Shown here: piece by piece, positions 42,674 to 53,981 of the stretch
Layout of the letters: each line of letters begins with the position of its first letter
Numbering within the stretch: position 1 is the stretch's first letter
Origin: DATIRA01 sp964553405
GTDB taxonomy: Bacteria; Pseudomonadota; Gammaproteobacteria; Steroidobacterales; Steroidobacteraceae
DNA: 64,000 nt
Direction: 5' to 3'
NCBI GenBank assembly: GCA_964553405.1
Contig: CAZKLS010000001.1
Location: 1-64,000 of the forward strand
Notes under the pieces: generated by a model
Databases searched by the model: none
Told to the model about the DNA's origin: nothing
The model's input: only the letters and a program-made list of their open reading frames with translations
Made by a program: the position numbers and the translations under genes

Positions 42674-43873
42674 ATGAGACCGTCATTCAGACTGCTTGCC
42701 TCCGCCCTGCCGATGCTGGCGCTCCTTGCATGCTCCGGCGGCGGGGAGGGACCCACGAGTGATGCGGCGGGGACGCTCGAGCCGCCGGCCGCCGAGGCCC
42801 CGGCGACACCGATCCCGGCCCCACCCGACCTGAAGGCGCGGAGCTTCATCCTGCTCGACCACGACAGCGGACGCGTGCTGGCCGCCCTCGACCCCGACTC
42901 GAGGCAGGAGCCTGCGAGCCTGACCAAGCTGATGACGGCCTATGTGGTGTTCAAGGCCCTCGAGGAGGGCCGGATCAAGCTGGACGACATGGTGACGATC
43001 AGCGAGTACGCCTGGAAGCAGGAAGGCTCGCGCATGTTCGTCGAGGTCGGCAAGCAGGTGCCGGTCGAGGACCTGATACTCGGCATGATCGTGCAGTCGG
43101 GGAATGACGCAACCGTCGCGCTGGCCGAGCACGTGGCCGGGACGGAGCCCGCGTTCGTGCAGATGATGAACGCCTACGCCGCGCAGCTCGGCATGAGCGG
43201 CTCGAACTTCACGAACTCCCCGGGGATGCCAGGACCCGAGCACTACATCACCGCGCGCGACGTCGCGGTGCTGTCCTCGGCGCTGATCCACGACTTCCCG
43301 GAGTACTACCGCTGGTACTCGCAGAAGGAATACACCTGGAACGGCATCACGCAGCAGAACCGCAACGGGCTGCTGTGGCGCGATCCGACCGTCGACGGCG
43401 TCAAGACCGGCCACACCGAGTCGGCGGGCTACTGCCTGGTCACCTCGGCGCACCGGGATGGTATGCGGCTGGTCGCGGCCGTGCTCGGCACCGACTCGAT
43501 GCGCGCGCGCGAGGACGCCAATGCGGCCCTGCTCAACTACGGCTTCAATTTCTTCGAAACGCGCCGCGTCTACGGCGCCGGCCAGCCGCTGACCTCGGTG
43601 CGCGTCTGGAAGGGTGCGCAGCCGGAGGTCGGACTCGTGCTCGGCAAGGACCTCTACGTCACCGGTCAACGCGGCCGGATGGGCAGCGTTCAGGCCGAGT
43701 TCGAACTGCCGGAACAGGTGATCGCTCCGCTCAGCAAGGCCACCAGCATCGGCAAGGCCCGGATCGTCGTCGATGGCGCCACGGTCGCCTCGCACGACGT
43801 GTATCCCGCCGACGACGTGCCCGCGGGCGGGCTGTTCCGCCGCGCGGTCGACTCGGTGCGCCTCTGGTTCTGA
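42674..43873 (+). CDS. dacA: D-alanyl-D-alanine carboxypeptidase (PBP5/6 type), possible lipoprotein
   Basis: Removes the terminal D-Ala of peptidoglycan stem peptides. The 399 residues carry Ser82-Lys85 in PASLTKLMT, Ser142-Gly-Asn144 in QSGNDA and Lys244-Thr-Gly in GVKTGHTES, then a C-terminal PBP5 domain ending in a short amphipathic helix FRRAVDSVRLWF that may bind the membrane. The N terminus has lipobox-like LLAC (Cys20) followed by a Gly/Pro/Ala linker, which is unusual for DacA. Followed by a D-amino-acid transaminase, ybeD, and the convergent lipBA genes, echoing the E. coli order dacA-ybeD-lipB-lipA. Confidence 0.95.
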   Translation: MRPSFRLLASALPMLALLACSGGGEGPTSDAAGTLEPPAAEAPATPIPAPPDLKARSFILLDHDSGRVLAALDPDSRQEPASLTKLMTAYVVFKALEEGRIKLDDMVTISEYAWKQEGSRMFVEVGKQVPVEDLILGMIVQSGNDATVALAEHVAGTEPAFVQMMNAYAAQLGMSGSNFTNSPGMPGPEHYITARDVAVLSSALIHDFPEYYRWYSQKEYTWNGITQQNRNGLLWRDPTVDGVKTGHTESAGYCLVTSAHRDGMRLVAAVLGTDSMRAREDANAALLNYGFNFFETRRVYGAGQPLTSVRVWKGAQPEVGLVLGKDLYVTGQRGRMGSVQAEFELPEQVIAPLSKATSIGKARIVVDGATVASHDVYPADDVPAGGLFRRAVDSVRLWF

Positions 43874-43878
43874 CGACG

Positions 43879-44760
43879 GTGTCGGAGCCGTTCCCGACCT
43901 GCTACCTGAACGGCGAATTCCTGCCGCTCGCCGAGGCCCGCATTTCGCCGCTCGACCGGGCCTTCCTGTTCGCCGACGGCGTCTACGAGGTCGTCCCCGT
44001 CCATCGCGGCCGGCCATTCCGGCTGAGCGAGCACCTGGAGCGGCTCGAGCGAAGTCTCGCGGCGATCCGGCTCGAGCCGCCGCTCGACCGTGCCGGCTGG
44101 GCGCGGATCGTCGCGGAGCTCGTCGCCCGGGCGGCAGCGGCCGAGTTGCTCGTCTACATGCAGGTCAGCCGGGGTGCGGAGTACGGACGCAACCACCTGT
44201 TCCCCCCGGCCGCCTCGCCCACCACGTTCGCCTTCGCCAGCCCCTACCCGCTGCCCCACGCTCGGACCCTCGAGCACGGGCTCGCGGCCGCGACCTTGCC
44301 GGACATCCGCTGGCAGCGTTGCGACATCAAGGCGACCGCGCTGCTTGCGAACGTGCTGCTGAGGCAGCAGGCGGCGGACCGCGGTTGCGACGAAGCGCTG
44401 CTGGTGTCGGACGGACTGTTGCGCGAGGGCTCCTCGAGCACCGTGCTGGTCCTGCTCGATGGACGGATCCGCACACCTCCCAACGACCACCACATTCTCC
44501 CGGGCACGTCGCGCGACGCGGTGCTGGAGCTCGCAGCCGGCTGGCTGCCCGTCTCGATCGGGCCGGTCCCGGTCGCGGACCTGCGCCGTGCCGACGAGGT
44601 CTGGATCGCGTCGGCGGGCCGGGGGCTGCTGCCCGTGACCCGGATCGACGGCGAGCCCGTCGGCGACGGTCGGCCGGGACCGTGCTGGCGCGAGCTGTAT
44701 CGGCGGCTGCAGCACCATCTCGACGAGATCGCCGCGACGCCCGCGTTGGCGACGGGTTGA
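43879..44760 (+). CDS. D-amino-acid (D-alanine) transaminase, class IV
   Basis: PLP enzyme of fold type IV, 293 residues, likely interconverting D-Ala and D-Glu with their oxo acids. Signatures: CYLNGEFLPLAEARISPLDRAF at the N terminus, YMQVSRGAEYGRNHLFP, the Schiff-base Lys in RCDIKATALLANVLLRQQA and EGSSSTVLVLLDGRI. Start taken as GTG at 43879, five bases after dacA; no clear ribosome site. Its place after dacA suggests it feeds released D-Ala back into amino-acid pools (inference). Branched-chain aminotransferase or aminodeoxychorismate lyase are related but fit less well. Confidence 0.88.
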   Translation: MSEPFPTCYLNGEFLPLAEARISPLDRAFLFADGVYEVVPVHRGRPFRLSEHLERLERSLAAIRLEPPLDRAGWARIVAELVARAAAAELLVYMQVSRGAEYGRNHLFPPAASPTTFAFASPYPLPHARTLEHGLAAATLPDIRWQRCDIKATALLANVLLRQQAADRGCDEALLVSDGLLREGSSSTVLVLLDGRIRTPPNDHHILPGTSRDAVLELAAGWLPVSIGPVPVADLRRADEVWIASAGRGLLPVTRIDGEPVGDGRPGPCWRELYRRLQHHLDEIAATPALATG

Positions 44761-44791
44761 CTTGCCCGCGCAACGCCCTCAGAAAGAGGCG

Positions 44792-45067
44792 ATGGAACAC
44801 GTGACGCAAGAAGACACGCTGCTGGAATTTCCCTGCGACTTTCCGATCAAGATCATGGGACACGCGACCGACGAATTTCGCAGTCTCGCAATCGGGATCG
44901 TCGCCAAGCACTTCGGCGAGCTGCCTGCCGAGCGCATCGCGGAACGGCCGAGCTCGCGGGGCCGCTACATTTCGCTGACCTGTACCGTTCGCGCCGAAAG
45001 CAAGGCGCAGCTCGACGCCGCCTACATGGAACTCACGTCCTGCCGGCAGGTGCTGGTCGCGCTCTGA
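44792..45067 (+). CDS. ybeD: DUF493 family protein YbeD
   Basis: Small protein of 91 residues with a ferredoxin-like alpha/beta fold, role unsettled. [20 protein letters not shown] and [25 protein letters not shown] are conserved in the family, often found beside lipB. The ATG at 44792 has AGAGG five bases upstream; a TTG at 44762 would add ten residues. Its last 46 bases overlap the convergent lipB. Confidence 0.92.
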   Translation: MEHVTQEDTLLEFPCDFPIKIMGHATDEFRSLAIGIVAKHFGELPAERIAERPSSRGRYISLTCTVRAESKAQLDAAYMELTSCRQVLVAL

Positions 45068-45723
45068 CGGTCCCCGGGTAACCAGTCATCCGCGGCCTCG
45101 GCGGGCTCCAGCGCCAGTGCGGCGAGCAGCCGGGGCGCCAGCGCGCGAGCGACCTCGCGGGTCCCGGCCGGGCCGCCGAGGTCCCGGACCTGGGTCATCG
45201 CGAGTCCCGCGAACCCGCAGGGATTGATCCGGCTGAACGGCTCGAGATCCATCGCGACGTTGAGCGACAGCCCGTGGTAACTGCACGACCTGCGGATGCG
45301 CAGGCCGATGCTGGCGATCTTGCTGCCTTCGACGTAGACGCCGGGTGCGTCGCGACGCCCGCTGGCCGTGATGCCCCATTCGGCCAGCGTCTCGACGACC
45401 GCCCGCTCGATGCCCTCGACCAGCGCGCGCACGCCGAGCCCGAGGCGCTCGAGGTCGAGCAGCGGGTAGACGACCAGCTGGCCCGGGCCGTGGTAGGTCA
45501 CCTCACCGCCGCGGTCCACCTGGACGACCGGGATCTCGCCCGGCGCGAGCAGGTGCTCTTCGCGCGCGTTCATGCCCAGCGTGAACACGGGCGGATGCTC
45601 GAGGAACCACAGCTGGTCCGGCTCCGTCCCGGCGCGCTGCTCGCAATGGGCGCGCATCGCACGCCAGGTCGGCTCGTAGTCGACGCGCCCCAGCCATCGC
45701 AACGATGCTGGCGGCGCCGCCAT
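45022..45723 (-). CDS. lipB: Octanoyl-ACP:protein N-octanoyltransferase
   Basis: Moves octanoate from acyl-carrier protein to lipoyl domains, the step before LipA. The 233 residues have [49 protein letters not shown] with the catalytic-region Lys, and INPCGFAG with the nucleophilic Cys. The ATG at 45723 shares one base with the lipA stop (TGATG). The 3' end overlaps ybeD on the other strand. Confidence 0.95.
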   Translation of the reverse strand: MAAPPASLRWLGRVDYEPTWRAMRAHCEQRAGTEPDQLWFLEHPPVFTLGMNAREEHLLAPGEIPVVQVDRGGEVTYHGPGQLVVYPLLDLERLGLGVRALVEGIERAVVETLAEWGITASGRRDAPGVYVEGSKIASIGLRIRRSCSYHGLSLNVAMDLEPFSRINPCGFAGLAMTQVRDLGGPAGTREVARALAPRLLAALALEPAEAADDWLPGDRQSATSTCRQDVSSM

Positions 45724-46745
45724 CAGCGCGAGGGGAGTCCGCCGGCCGACAGTCCGGCGTTGTTCCTCTGCAGGGCCCGCTCCGCACGGTAGCTCGAGCG
45801 CACGAGCGGCCCGGCCACGCATTCCAGGAACCCGCAGGCCAGCGCGGCCGCGCGGTAATCCTCGAACTCCGCGGGACTCACGAAGCGCTGCACGGGCAGG
45901 TGGTTCAGCGTCGGACGAAGGTACTGGCCGAGCGTCAGCAGGTCGACGCCGGCTTCGCGCAGCTCGCGCATCGTCGAGCGTATCTCGTCGTCGGTTTCCC
46001 CGAGCCCGAGCATCAGGCTCGTCTTGGTGAGCACGCCTGGGCGGTGCCGCCTGGCATGCGCCAGCACGGCCAGCGTCTGTTCATACGAGGCGCGTGCATC
46101 GCGTACCGGATGCGTCAGCCGGCGCACCGTCTCGACGTTCTGCGCAAAGACGTCCACGCCGCTGTCGACGACTGTCTCGACGTCGGCCAGCACGCCCTGG
46201 AAGTCGGGCGTGAGCGCCTCGACCGCCGTGCCGGGGCTCGCCCGCTTGATCTCCCTGACGCAGGCTGCGAAATGGGCCGCGCCGCCGTCCGGCAGGTCGT
46301 CGCGGTTGACCGACGTCAACACGACGTAGCGCAAGCCCATCAGCGTGACGCTGCGGGCCGCGTTGGCCGGCTCGTCGGCGTCCAGCCAGCCGCGCGGATT
46401 GCCGGTGTCCACGGCACAGAAACGGCAGGCCCGGGTGCACACCTCCCCCATCAGCATCAGCGTCGCGGTGCCGGCGTTCCAGCATTCACCGATGTTGGGG
46501 CACTTCGCCTCCTCGCATACCGTCGCGAGCCGGTGCTCACGTACCGTGCGCCGAACCGACTCGAAGCCGGCGCCCGCCGGCATCTGCGCGCGCAGCCAGC
46601 CGGGCTTGCGGCCGATCGGCGTCGCCGCGGCCTCGGCACGCGCCTTGACGCCGTCCTTGATCGCCCGGGTCCCCTGCGCGGTGAGGTATTTCTCGCCACT
46701 GCGCGCGGTGGCGTTGACGATCGGCGTTTCCTTGGGATCGGTCAT
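45723..46745 (-). CDS. lipA: Lipoyl synthase
   Basis: Radical-SAM enzyme inserting two sulfurs into protein-bound octanoate. From this start 340 residues. The auxiliary cluster cysteines are in [12 protein letters not shown] and the radical-SAM cluster in CTRACRFC; the C-terminal RSSY serine motif is present. The ATG at 46745 has GAGG 13 bases upstream; the ATG at 46769 has no ribosome site. Last-but-one gene of amgK-murU-lipA-lipB. Confidence 0.96.
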   Translation of the reverse strand: MTDPKETPIVNATARSGEKYLTAQGTRAIKDGVKARAEAAATPIGRKPGWLRAQMPAGAGFESVRRTVREHRLATVCEEAKCPNIGECWNAGTATLMLMGEVCTRACRFCAVDTGNPRGWLDADEPANAARSVTLMGLRYVVLTSVNRDDLPDGGAAHFAACVREIKRASPGTAVEALTPDFQGVLADVETVVDSGVDVFAQNVETVRRLTHPVRDARASYEQTLAVLAHARRHRPGVLTKTSLMLGLGETDDEIRSTMRELREAGVDLLTLGQYLRPTLNHLPVQRFVSPAEFEDYRAAALACGFLECVAGPLVRSSYRAERALQRNNAGLSAGGLPSR

Positions 46746-46820
46746 GGCGTCTCGGGTCCTCGCCGTCATTCTAACGAGTGGGCACGGATCGTGAACTTTC
46801 GCTGGCGGCGCTGTACGGAT

Positions 46821-48529
<1,709 letters not shown>

Positions 48530-48572
48530 TCTCGTCTCCGGGAAGGAAGCCCGATGCGGCGGGCGAAGCGCA

Positions 48573-48580
48573 ATTATAAT
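48573..48580. promoter_or_regulatory. Palindromic -10 element shared by amgK and lptD
   Basis: ATTATAAT is self-complementary, giving a perfect TATAAT on plus (48575-48580) and on minus (48578-48573). Rightward it lies seven bases before the lptD ATG; leftward it would start a 37-base leader for amgK. No good -35 box is seen on either side at 16-18 bases, so an activator or extended contacts may be needed. Confidence 0.5.
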
Positions 48581-48587
48581 CGCGTCG

Positions 48588-50822
48588 ATGAGGCCGTCTC
48601 CGCCCACTGCCGTCGCCGAAGCAGGACTGCCTCTGACCGCGCTGCTGGCCTGCCTGCTCGTCGCGCTGCCGGCGGCGGGCGCGGACCCGCGCTGCGGCAC
48701 CGCGGCCGCCACGGATCCACGGGTCGAGGAACTGCTGCAGGCGGATCCGGACGACGAGCGGATCGAGATCACCAGCGACACCGGCGAGCTCGATCGCAGC
48801 GGGGACGCGAAGCTGCGCGGCAACGTTCGAATCCGCGTCGGACAGCGCCTGCTCGCGGCTGACGAGGCCGAGGTCAGTGCCGAGGACCGCAGTGCCGCGC
48901 TGCGGGGCAACGTCGAGTACCTCGATCCGATGCTTCACGTGCGTGGCCAGGGCGGCACGTTCGACGGCCAGGGCGGCGGCGCGTTCGAAGGCGCACAGTT
49001 CGAGCTTCTGGACCGCTCCGTGCGCGGTGCTGCCGAATCGGTGCGTCTGCGCGATGAGACCAAGATCGTGCTCGGCGGCGTGAGCTACACGGCCTGCCCG
49101 AGCGGGAACGAGGACTGGCGGCTGCGGGCGGGCGAGATCCGGCTGGACCAGGAGTCGCGCATCGGCACCGGTCGCGACGTCAGGCTGGACTTCCTCGGCA
49201 TCCCGATCCTCTACGCGCCGTGGATCACCTTCCCGGTCGGGGACCAGCGCAAGTCCGGCCTGCTTTTTCCGACCGTAGGCAGCGGCAGCAAGACCGGAAC
49301 GCAGGTCACGCTGCCCTGGTACTGGAACATCGCGCCGAATTACGATGCGACGATCACCGGTCGGTACATGTCCTCCCGGGGCTTCCGCGTCGACCCGGAA
49401 TTCCGCTACCTCACCGGGCAGAGCCGGGGACAGGTCAACGTCGAGTATCTGCCCGACGACAAGCAGACCGGCGACACCCGGAGCTTCGCCGCGATTCGCA
49501 ACGTCACCTTCTTCGCGCCGCGCACCCGGCTGCTGATCTCGGCGGCCAACGTCAGCGACGACAACTATTTCGAGGACTTCGGGGTCGGCTTCGAAGGCAC
49601 CAGCGCCACGTACCTGGACCGCAGCGCCGAGATCCGGCTCGCCACGACCCGTTGGGACCTGCTCGGCGAGCTGCGTGACTTCCAGATACTCGACCCATCC
49701 CTGCCGGAGGACGAACGGCCGTACACGATCCTGCCCCATCTCGCCGCGAAGGGCCGCTGGGACGGGCTGCCACTCGGGCTGGAGGCGGGATTGCGCGCCG
49801 ATGCGAGCTTCTTCGAGCGCGGACTCGGACCCGAGGGCACCCGGATCGACCTGGAACCGTCGCTCGGCTGGCGAGCCGGCCATCGCTCGGCCTACCTGGC
49901 GGCGAACGCGTCCTGGCGCCATACCGCCTACGGCCTGAGCGACGTCGAGCCCGGATACGATGACAGCCCGGACCGCTCGTTGCCGATCATCAGCCTGGAC
50001 TCCGGGCTCGTGCTCGAACGTGACGCAGGGTCCCACGGACAGCGCACGCAGACGCTCGAGCCGCGCCTGCTGTACCTGTACATCCCGTACCGGGACCAGG
50101 ACGAGCTGCCCGTGTTCGACACCGACCTGCCCGACCTGAACCTGGTGCAGCTCTTCCGGCGCAACCGCTACGTCGGCGCGGACCGGGTTGGCGACGCGAA
50201 CCAGGTCAGCGTGGGCCTGACGACCCGGCTGCTCGATTCGCGCCTCGGCAGGCAGTACCTCAGCGCCACGCTGGGCCAGGCCTACTACTTCGAGGACCCG
50301 AAGGTCACGCTGCCCGATGAACCGGTGCGCGACCGGTCCAGCTCGGATCTGGTCGCGGAGCTCGAGCTGGCGGCATTCAAGAACTGGAACGCCCGGTTCG
50401 GCTACCAGTGGAACCCGGACCAGACCCGCACCGAGAGGTCCGAGTTCTACGTGCAGTACGTCCCGGCCAGCGATCGTGTCGTGAATGCCGGCTACCGCTA
50501 CCGCAGGGACCTGCTCGAGCAGTTCGACGTCTCGGCGGCCTGGCCGATCACCCGGCAGTGGCGCGGCTTCGGGCGCTGGGTGTATTCGCTCAGCGAGGAG
50601 AAGACGCTGGACCAGTTCCTCGGCCTCGAGTATTCCTCGTGCTGCTGGGCGTTCCGCATCGTGACGCGGCGCTTCGTCAGCAGCCGGACCGGAGATTCCG
50701 ACACGTCGGTCGGACTGCAGCTGGAACTCAAGGGACTCTCCAGTGTCGGAGTGGACAACGAGGCTTTCCTGCGCGATTCGATTCGTGGATACTCCGCGCT
50801 CCCGACCGATCCACAGTCCTGA
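48588..50822 (+). CDS. lptD: LPS-assembly protein LptD
   Basis: Outer-membrane barrel that, with LptE, places lipopolysaccharide in the outer leaflet. The 744 residues have a signal peptide (1-32), an LptA-like jellyroll domain (about 55-200: LRGNVRIRVGQRLLAADEAE) and a large barrel. The four cysteines needed for the two inter-domain disulfides are present: Cys36, Cys170, Cys685 and Cys686. The ATG at 48588 has no Shine-Dalgarno sequence and the TATAAT ends seven bases upstream. Heads lptD-surA-pdxA-rsmA. Confidence 0.97.
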   Translation: MRPSPPTAVAEAGLPLTALLACLLVALPAAGADPRCGTAAATDPRVEELLQADPDDERIEITSDTGELDRSGDAKLRGNVRIRVGQRLLAADEAEVSAEDRSAALRGNVEYLDPMLHVRGQGGTFDGQGGGAFEGAQFELLDRSVRGAAESVRLRDETKIVLGGVSYTACPSGNEDWRLRAGEIRLDQESRIGTGRDVRLDFLGIPILYAPWITFPVGDQRKSGLLFPTVGSGSKTGTQVTLPWYWNIAPNYDATITGRYMSSRGFRVDPEFRYLTGQSRGQVNVEYLPDDKQTGDTRSFAAIRNVTFFAPRTRLLISAANVSDDNYFEDFGVGFEGTSATYLDRSAEIRLATTRWDLLGELRDFQILDPSLPEDERPYTILPHLAAKGRWDGLPLGLEAGLRADASFFERGLGPEGTRIDLEPSLGWRAGHRSAYLAANASWRHTAYGLSDVEPGYDDSPDRSLPIISLDSGLVLERDAGSHGQRTQTLEPRLLYLYIPYRDQDELPVFDTDLPDLNLVQLFRRNRYVGADRVGDANQVSVGLTTRLLDSRLGRQYLSATLGQAYYFEDPKVTLPDEPVRDRSSSDLVAELELAAFKNWNARFGYQWNPDQTRTERSEFYVQYVPASDRVVNAGYRYRRDLLEQFDVSAAWPITRQWRGFGRWVYSLSEEKTLDQFLGLEYSSCCWAFRIVTRRFVSSRTGDSDTSVGLQLELKGLSSVGVDNEAFLRDSIRGYSALPTDPQS

Positions 50823-50823
50823 C

Positions 50824-52131
50824 ATGCCTTTGATTTACAGGGTTTTCCGCCTGCTCGTACTCGTTTCGGCCGCGATCGCGCCGGCCGCCCACGGCGATGA
50901 ACTGAGCACGACCGGCGTGATGCTGGACGGCATCGCGGCGGTCGTCAACGACGGCATCGTGCTGCGCAGCGATGTCGAAGAGCAGGTCCAGCTGATCTCG
51001 CGGCGCATCGAGGAGCAGGGACAGCAGCTGCCCCCGCGGTCGATATTGCGGCAACAGGTGCTCGAGCGTCAGGTCATGCAGGAACTCCAGTTGCAGCGGG
51101 CCGAGCGCGGCGGCATCCAGGTTTCCGACGAAATGCTGAACCAGGCGCTGACCGACGTCGCCCAGCGCAACGGACTCAAGTTCAGCGACCTGCCAGCCGC
51201 GCTGGAGCAGCAGGGCGTCGACTACCGCGCGTACAGGGACGACGTCCGCCGGGACATGACGCTCTCGATGCTGCGCCAACGGGACGTGATCGCGCGGATT
51301 TACGTCTCGCCGCGCGAGGTGGAGCAGTGCGTCGCGAAGCGCAAGGAGTCGCCCGGCGAGGACAACGAATACAATCTCGGCCACATCCTGGTCGCGATTC
51401 CGGCCTCCGCCAGTCCCGAGCAGATCGCGGAGCGCGACGCCCGGGCCCGCGGCATCTATGAACGCGCAAGGAGCGGCGAGGATTTCGCGCAGCTCGCGAT
51501 TTCATACTCGGACGCCGGCACGGCGCTCGAGGGCGGCGCGCTCGGCTGGCGCAAGGTGAGCCAGCTGCCGTCCTTCGTCGCCAGCCTGGTTCCCCGCATG
51601 CAGCCCGGCGACGTGACCGAGCCGATCCGCACGCCGAGCGGCCTGCACATCTTCAAGCTCGTCGAGAAGCGCGGTGGCGATTCCTCGCAGATGGTCTCCC
51701 AGGTGCACGCGCGGCACATCCTGATGAAGACCAATGAGCTCGAGGACGACGGCACGATCGAGCGCAAGCTGGCGGACATCCGCGCACAGGTGCTCGCAGG
51801 GCAGGACTTCGCGGCGATCGCCTCGGTGACCTCGGAGGACACCGGCTCGGCAGCCGTCGGCGGCGACCTGGGATGGACCAGCCCGGGCTCGTTCGTACCC
51901 GAGTTCGAGGGGCAGCTGAACGGGCTGGCGGAGGGCGAGATCAGCGCGCCGTTCAAGACGCAGTACGGCTGGCACATCGTGCAGCTGCTCGGTCGGCGCA
52001 CCTACGACGCCACTGACGACGTGCTTCGCAACCGCTGCGTCGCTCAGTTGCGCGAGGCGAAGGCGGACGAGGAAACGGAAATCTGGCTGCGTCGCCTTCG
52101 CGACGAGGCCTTCGTCGAGTACCGGATGTAG
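50824..52131 (+). CDS. surA: Periplasmic chaperone and peptidyl-prolyl isomerase SurA
   Basis: Escorts outer-membrane barrels, LptD among them, across the periplasm. The 435 residues comprise a signal peptide (1-24), the N-terminal chaperone domain (about 28-170, DGIAAVVNDGIVLRSDVEEQ), two parvulin domains (about 183-282 and 294-392) and a C-terminal helix. Starts one base after the lptD stop. Confidence 0.97.
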   Translation: MPLIYRVFRLLVLVSAAIAPAAHGDELSTTGVMLDGIAAVVNDGIVLRSDVEEQVQLISRRIEEQGQQLPPRSILRQQVLERQVMQELQLQRAERGGIQVSDEMLNQALTDVAQRNGLKFSDLPAALEQQGVDYRAYRDDVRRDMTLSMLRQRDVIARIYVSPREVEQCVAKRKESPGEDNEYNLGHILVAIPASASPEQIAERDARARGIYERARSGEDFAQLAISYSDAGTALEGGALGWRKVSQLPSFVASLVPRMQPGDVTEPIRTPSGLHIFKLVEKRGGDSSQMVSQVHARHILMKTNELEDDGTIERKLADIRAQVLAGQDFAAIASVTSEDTGSAAVGGDLGWTSPGSFVPEFEGQLNGLAEGEISAPFKTQYGWHIVQLLGRRTYDATDDVLRNRCVAQLREAKADEETEIWLRRLRDEAFVEYRM

Positions 52132-52132
52132 C

Positions 52133-53140
52133 GTGGCCGCGATCCGTCGGCGACCCGCAATCGCTACTCTGGCGGTGACGAGCGGCGATCCCGCGGGAAT
52201 CGGACCCGAGATCTGCGCCGCGCTGCTCCGGCGGCGCTGGTCATGCCGGCTGGTCGTGCTCGGCGACCGGTCGCTGATCGACGGGGCAACCGGTCCAGCG
52301 ATGCGCCGCGCCCGGTTCCGCGACTACGATCCTGCCGGCGAACCGCGTGCCGGTGTCGAGCTGCTGCACGTCCCGCTGCGCCGCGAGGCGCGACCCGGGA
52401 GGCTCGATCGGCGCAATGCAGACTACGTGCTGGAGCTGCTGGACCGGGCCACCGACGGCTGCATGACGCGCGAGTTCGCCGGCCTCGTCACGGCGCCGGT
52501 ACACAAGGGCGTCATCAACGATGCAGGGCTGCCCTTCACCGGGCACACCGAATACCTGGCCCGGCGCAGCGGCGCGCGACAGCCGGTGATGATGCTGGTG
52601 GGCGGCGGCATGCGGGTCGCGCTGGCGACCACGCACCTGCCGCTGCGCGAGGTCGCCGGGGCGATCACCGCCAGCACGCTGGCCAGCGTGGTATCGACGC
52701 TCGAGCGGGAGCTGCGCGAGAAGTTCGGCATCCGCAGGCCGCGCATCGTCGTCTGCGGCCTGAATCCGCACGCGGGCGAAGGCGGGCACCTCGGCAGCGA
52801 GGAAACCGAGGTCATCGCCCCCACGCTGAAACGGCTCGCCCGCCGCGGAATCCGCGCATCCGGCCCGGTGCCGGCGGATACCGCATTCCTGCCGGCGGTG
52901 CTGGATCACTGCGACGCGGTGCTCGCGATGTACCACGACCAGGGGCTGCCGGTGCTGAAGCGCGCCAGCTTCGGTCATGCCGTGAATGTGACGCTGGGAC
53001 TGCCGTTCGTCAGGACCTCCGTGGACCACGGCACCGCGCTCGAAATCGCCGGCACCGGCCGGGCGGACCCGGGGAGCCTGCTGGCCGCCGTCGGTCTCGC
53101 GGCAGAGCTCGCCGCGTCCAGCGGTACGACCCGCCGGTGA
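52133..53140 (+). CDS. pdxA: 4-hydroxythreonine-4-phosphate dehydrogenase
   Basis: NAD-dependent oxidation step of pyridoxal 5'-phosphate synthesis (DXP-dependent route). The 335 residues show VTSGDPAGIGPEI, VTAPVHKGVIN, FTGHTEYLA with a metal His, LNPHAGEGGHLG and MYHDQGLPVLK. Start is GTG at 52133, two bases past surA. Overlaps rsmA by four bases. Confidence 0.97.
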   Translation: MAAIRRRPAIATLAVTSGDPAGIGPEICAALLRRRWSCRLVVLGDRSLIDGATGPAMRRARFRDYDPAGEPRAGVELLHVPLRREARPGRLDRRNADYVLELLDRATDGCMTREFAGLVTAPVHKGVINDAGLPFTGHTEYLARRSGARQPVMMLVGGGMRVALATTHLPLREVAGAITASTLASVVSTLERELREKFGIRRPRIVVCGLNPHAGEGGHLGSEETEVIAPTLKRLARRGIRASGPVPADTAFLPAVLDHCDAVLAMYHDQGLPVLKRASFGHAVNVTLGLPFVRTSVDHGTALEIAGTGRADPGSLLAAVGLAAELAASSGTTRR

Positions 53141-53916
53141 GCCGCGCCAAGAAGCGCCTCGGTCAGCATTTCCTGCACGATCCCGGCACGATCGCGCGGA
53201 TCGTGCAGGCGGTTTCGCCCCGGCCGGGCCAGCGGATCGTCGAAATCGGCCCCGGTCGCGGGGCCATCACGCTGCCGCTGCTCGAAGCCGCCGGCCGGAT
53301 CGACGCAGTGGAGCTCGATGCCGACGTCATCCCGTTGCTCGAGGCCCGCTGCGCCGGTCACGGGGACCTGCGGGTACACCTCGCCGATGCGCTGCGATTC
53401 GACCTGCTCGCGCTGCGCGGCGCGGGCGAGCGGCTGCGGCTCGTGGGCAACCTGCCCTACAACGTGTCGACCCCGCTGCTGTTCCATTTCGTCGATCAGC
53501 TCGATGCGATCGAGGACATGCACTTCATGCTGCAGAAGGAAGTCGTGGACCGCATCGCGGCCGGGCCGGGCAGCCGCGACTACGGGCGCCTGACAGTGAT
53601 GCTGGCGCCGAGGGTCGCCGTGAAGCGACTGTTCGACATCGGGACCGGCGCGTTCTCGCCGCCGCCGCGCGTCGTCTCCAGCTTCTTCGCGCTGCACCCC
53701 CATCGCGAGCCGCCCTTCCCGATCGGCGATCCGCGGATCTACGCCCGGGTCGTCAGTGCGGCATTCGGCCAGCGACGCAAGAAGCTGCGGAATTCGCTGG
53801 CCGGGATGCTCACGGCTCGCGCGATCGAGGCAGCCGGGGTCGACCCCGGGGCCAGGCCCGAGACGCTGGCCCCACAGCAGTTCGCGGCGTTGGCCGCGCA
53901 GGTGCCGGCCGACTGA
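53137..53916 (+). CDS. rsmA: 16S rRNA dimethyladenosine transferase
   Basis: Dimethylates A1518 and A1519 of 16S rRNA. The 259 residues start KKRLGQHFLHDP, have VEIGPGRGAIT as SAM motif I and GNLPYNVSTPLL as the catalytic NLPY motif. Start is GTG at 53137 overlapping the pdxA stop (GTGA). Confidence 0.97.
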   Translation: MSRAKKRLGQHFLHDPGTIARIVQAVSPRPGQRIVEIGPGRGAITLPLLEAAGRIDAVELDADVIPLLEARCAGHGDLRVHLADALRFDLLALRGAGERLRLVGNLPYNVSTPLLFHFVDQLDAIEDMHFMLQKEVVDRIAAGPGSRDYGRLTVMLAPRVAVKRLFDIGTGAFSPPPRVVSSFFALHPHREPPFPIGDPRIYARVVSAAFGQRRKKLRNSLAGMLTARAIEAAGVDPGARPETLAPQQFAALAAQVPAD

Positions 53917-53940
53917 ACATGCGATCCCTCTCGCCGGCCG

Positions 53941-53946
53941 TATAAT
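53941..53946 (+). promoter_or_regulatory. -10 element of the universal stress protein gene
   Basis: A perfect TATAAT lies 35 bases before the ATG at 53982, with AGGAGGT (53972-53978) in between. No -35 box matches well at the right distance. It suggests the stress gene can be read apart from the lptD-rsmA transcript. Confidence 0.5.
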
Positions 53947-53981
53947 GGGGCCGACGCGCGGTTCCCGACGCAGGAGGTCTC

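Noticed and set aside
44762..44791. Longer YbeD from a TTG at 44762
   Set aside because: The ATG at 44792 has AGAGG at the right distance and gives the family length.
48573..48601. Full sigma-70 promoter for amgK with a -35 box
   Set aside because: Only the -10 part matches; hexamers 16-18 bases upstream on the minus strand do not resemble TTGACA.
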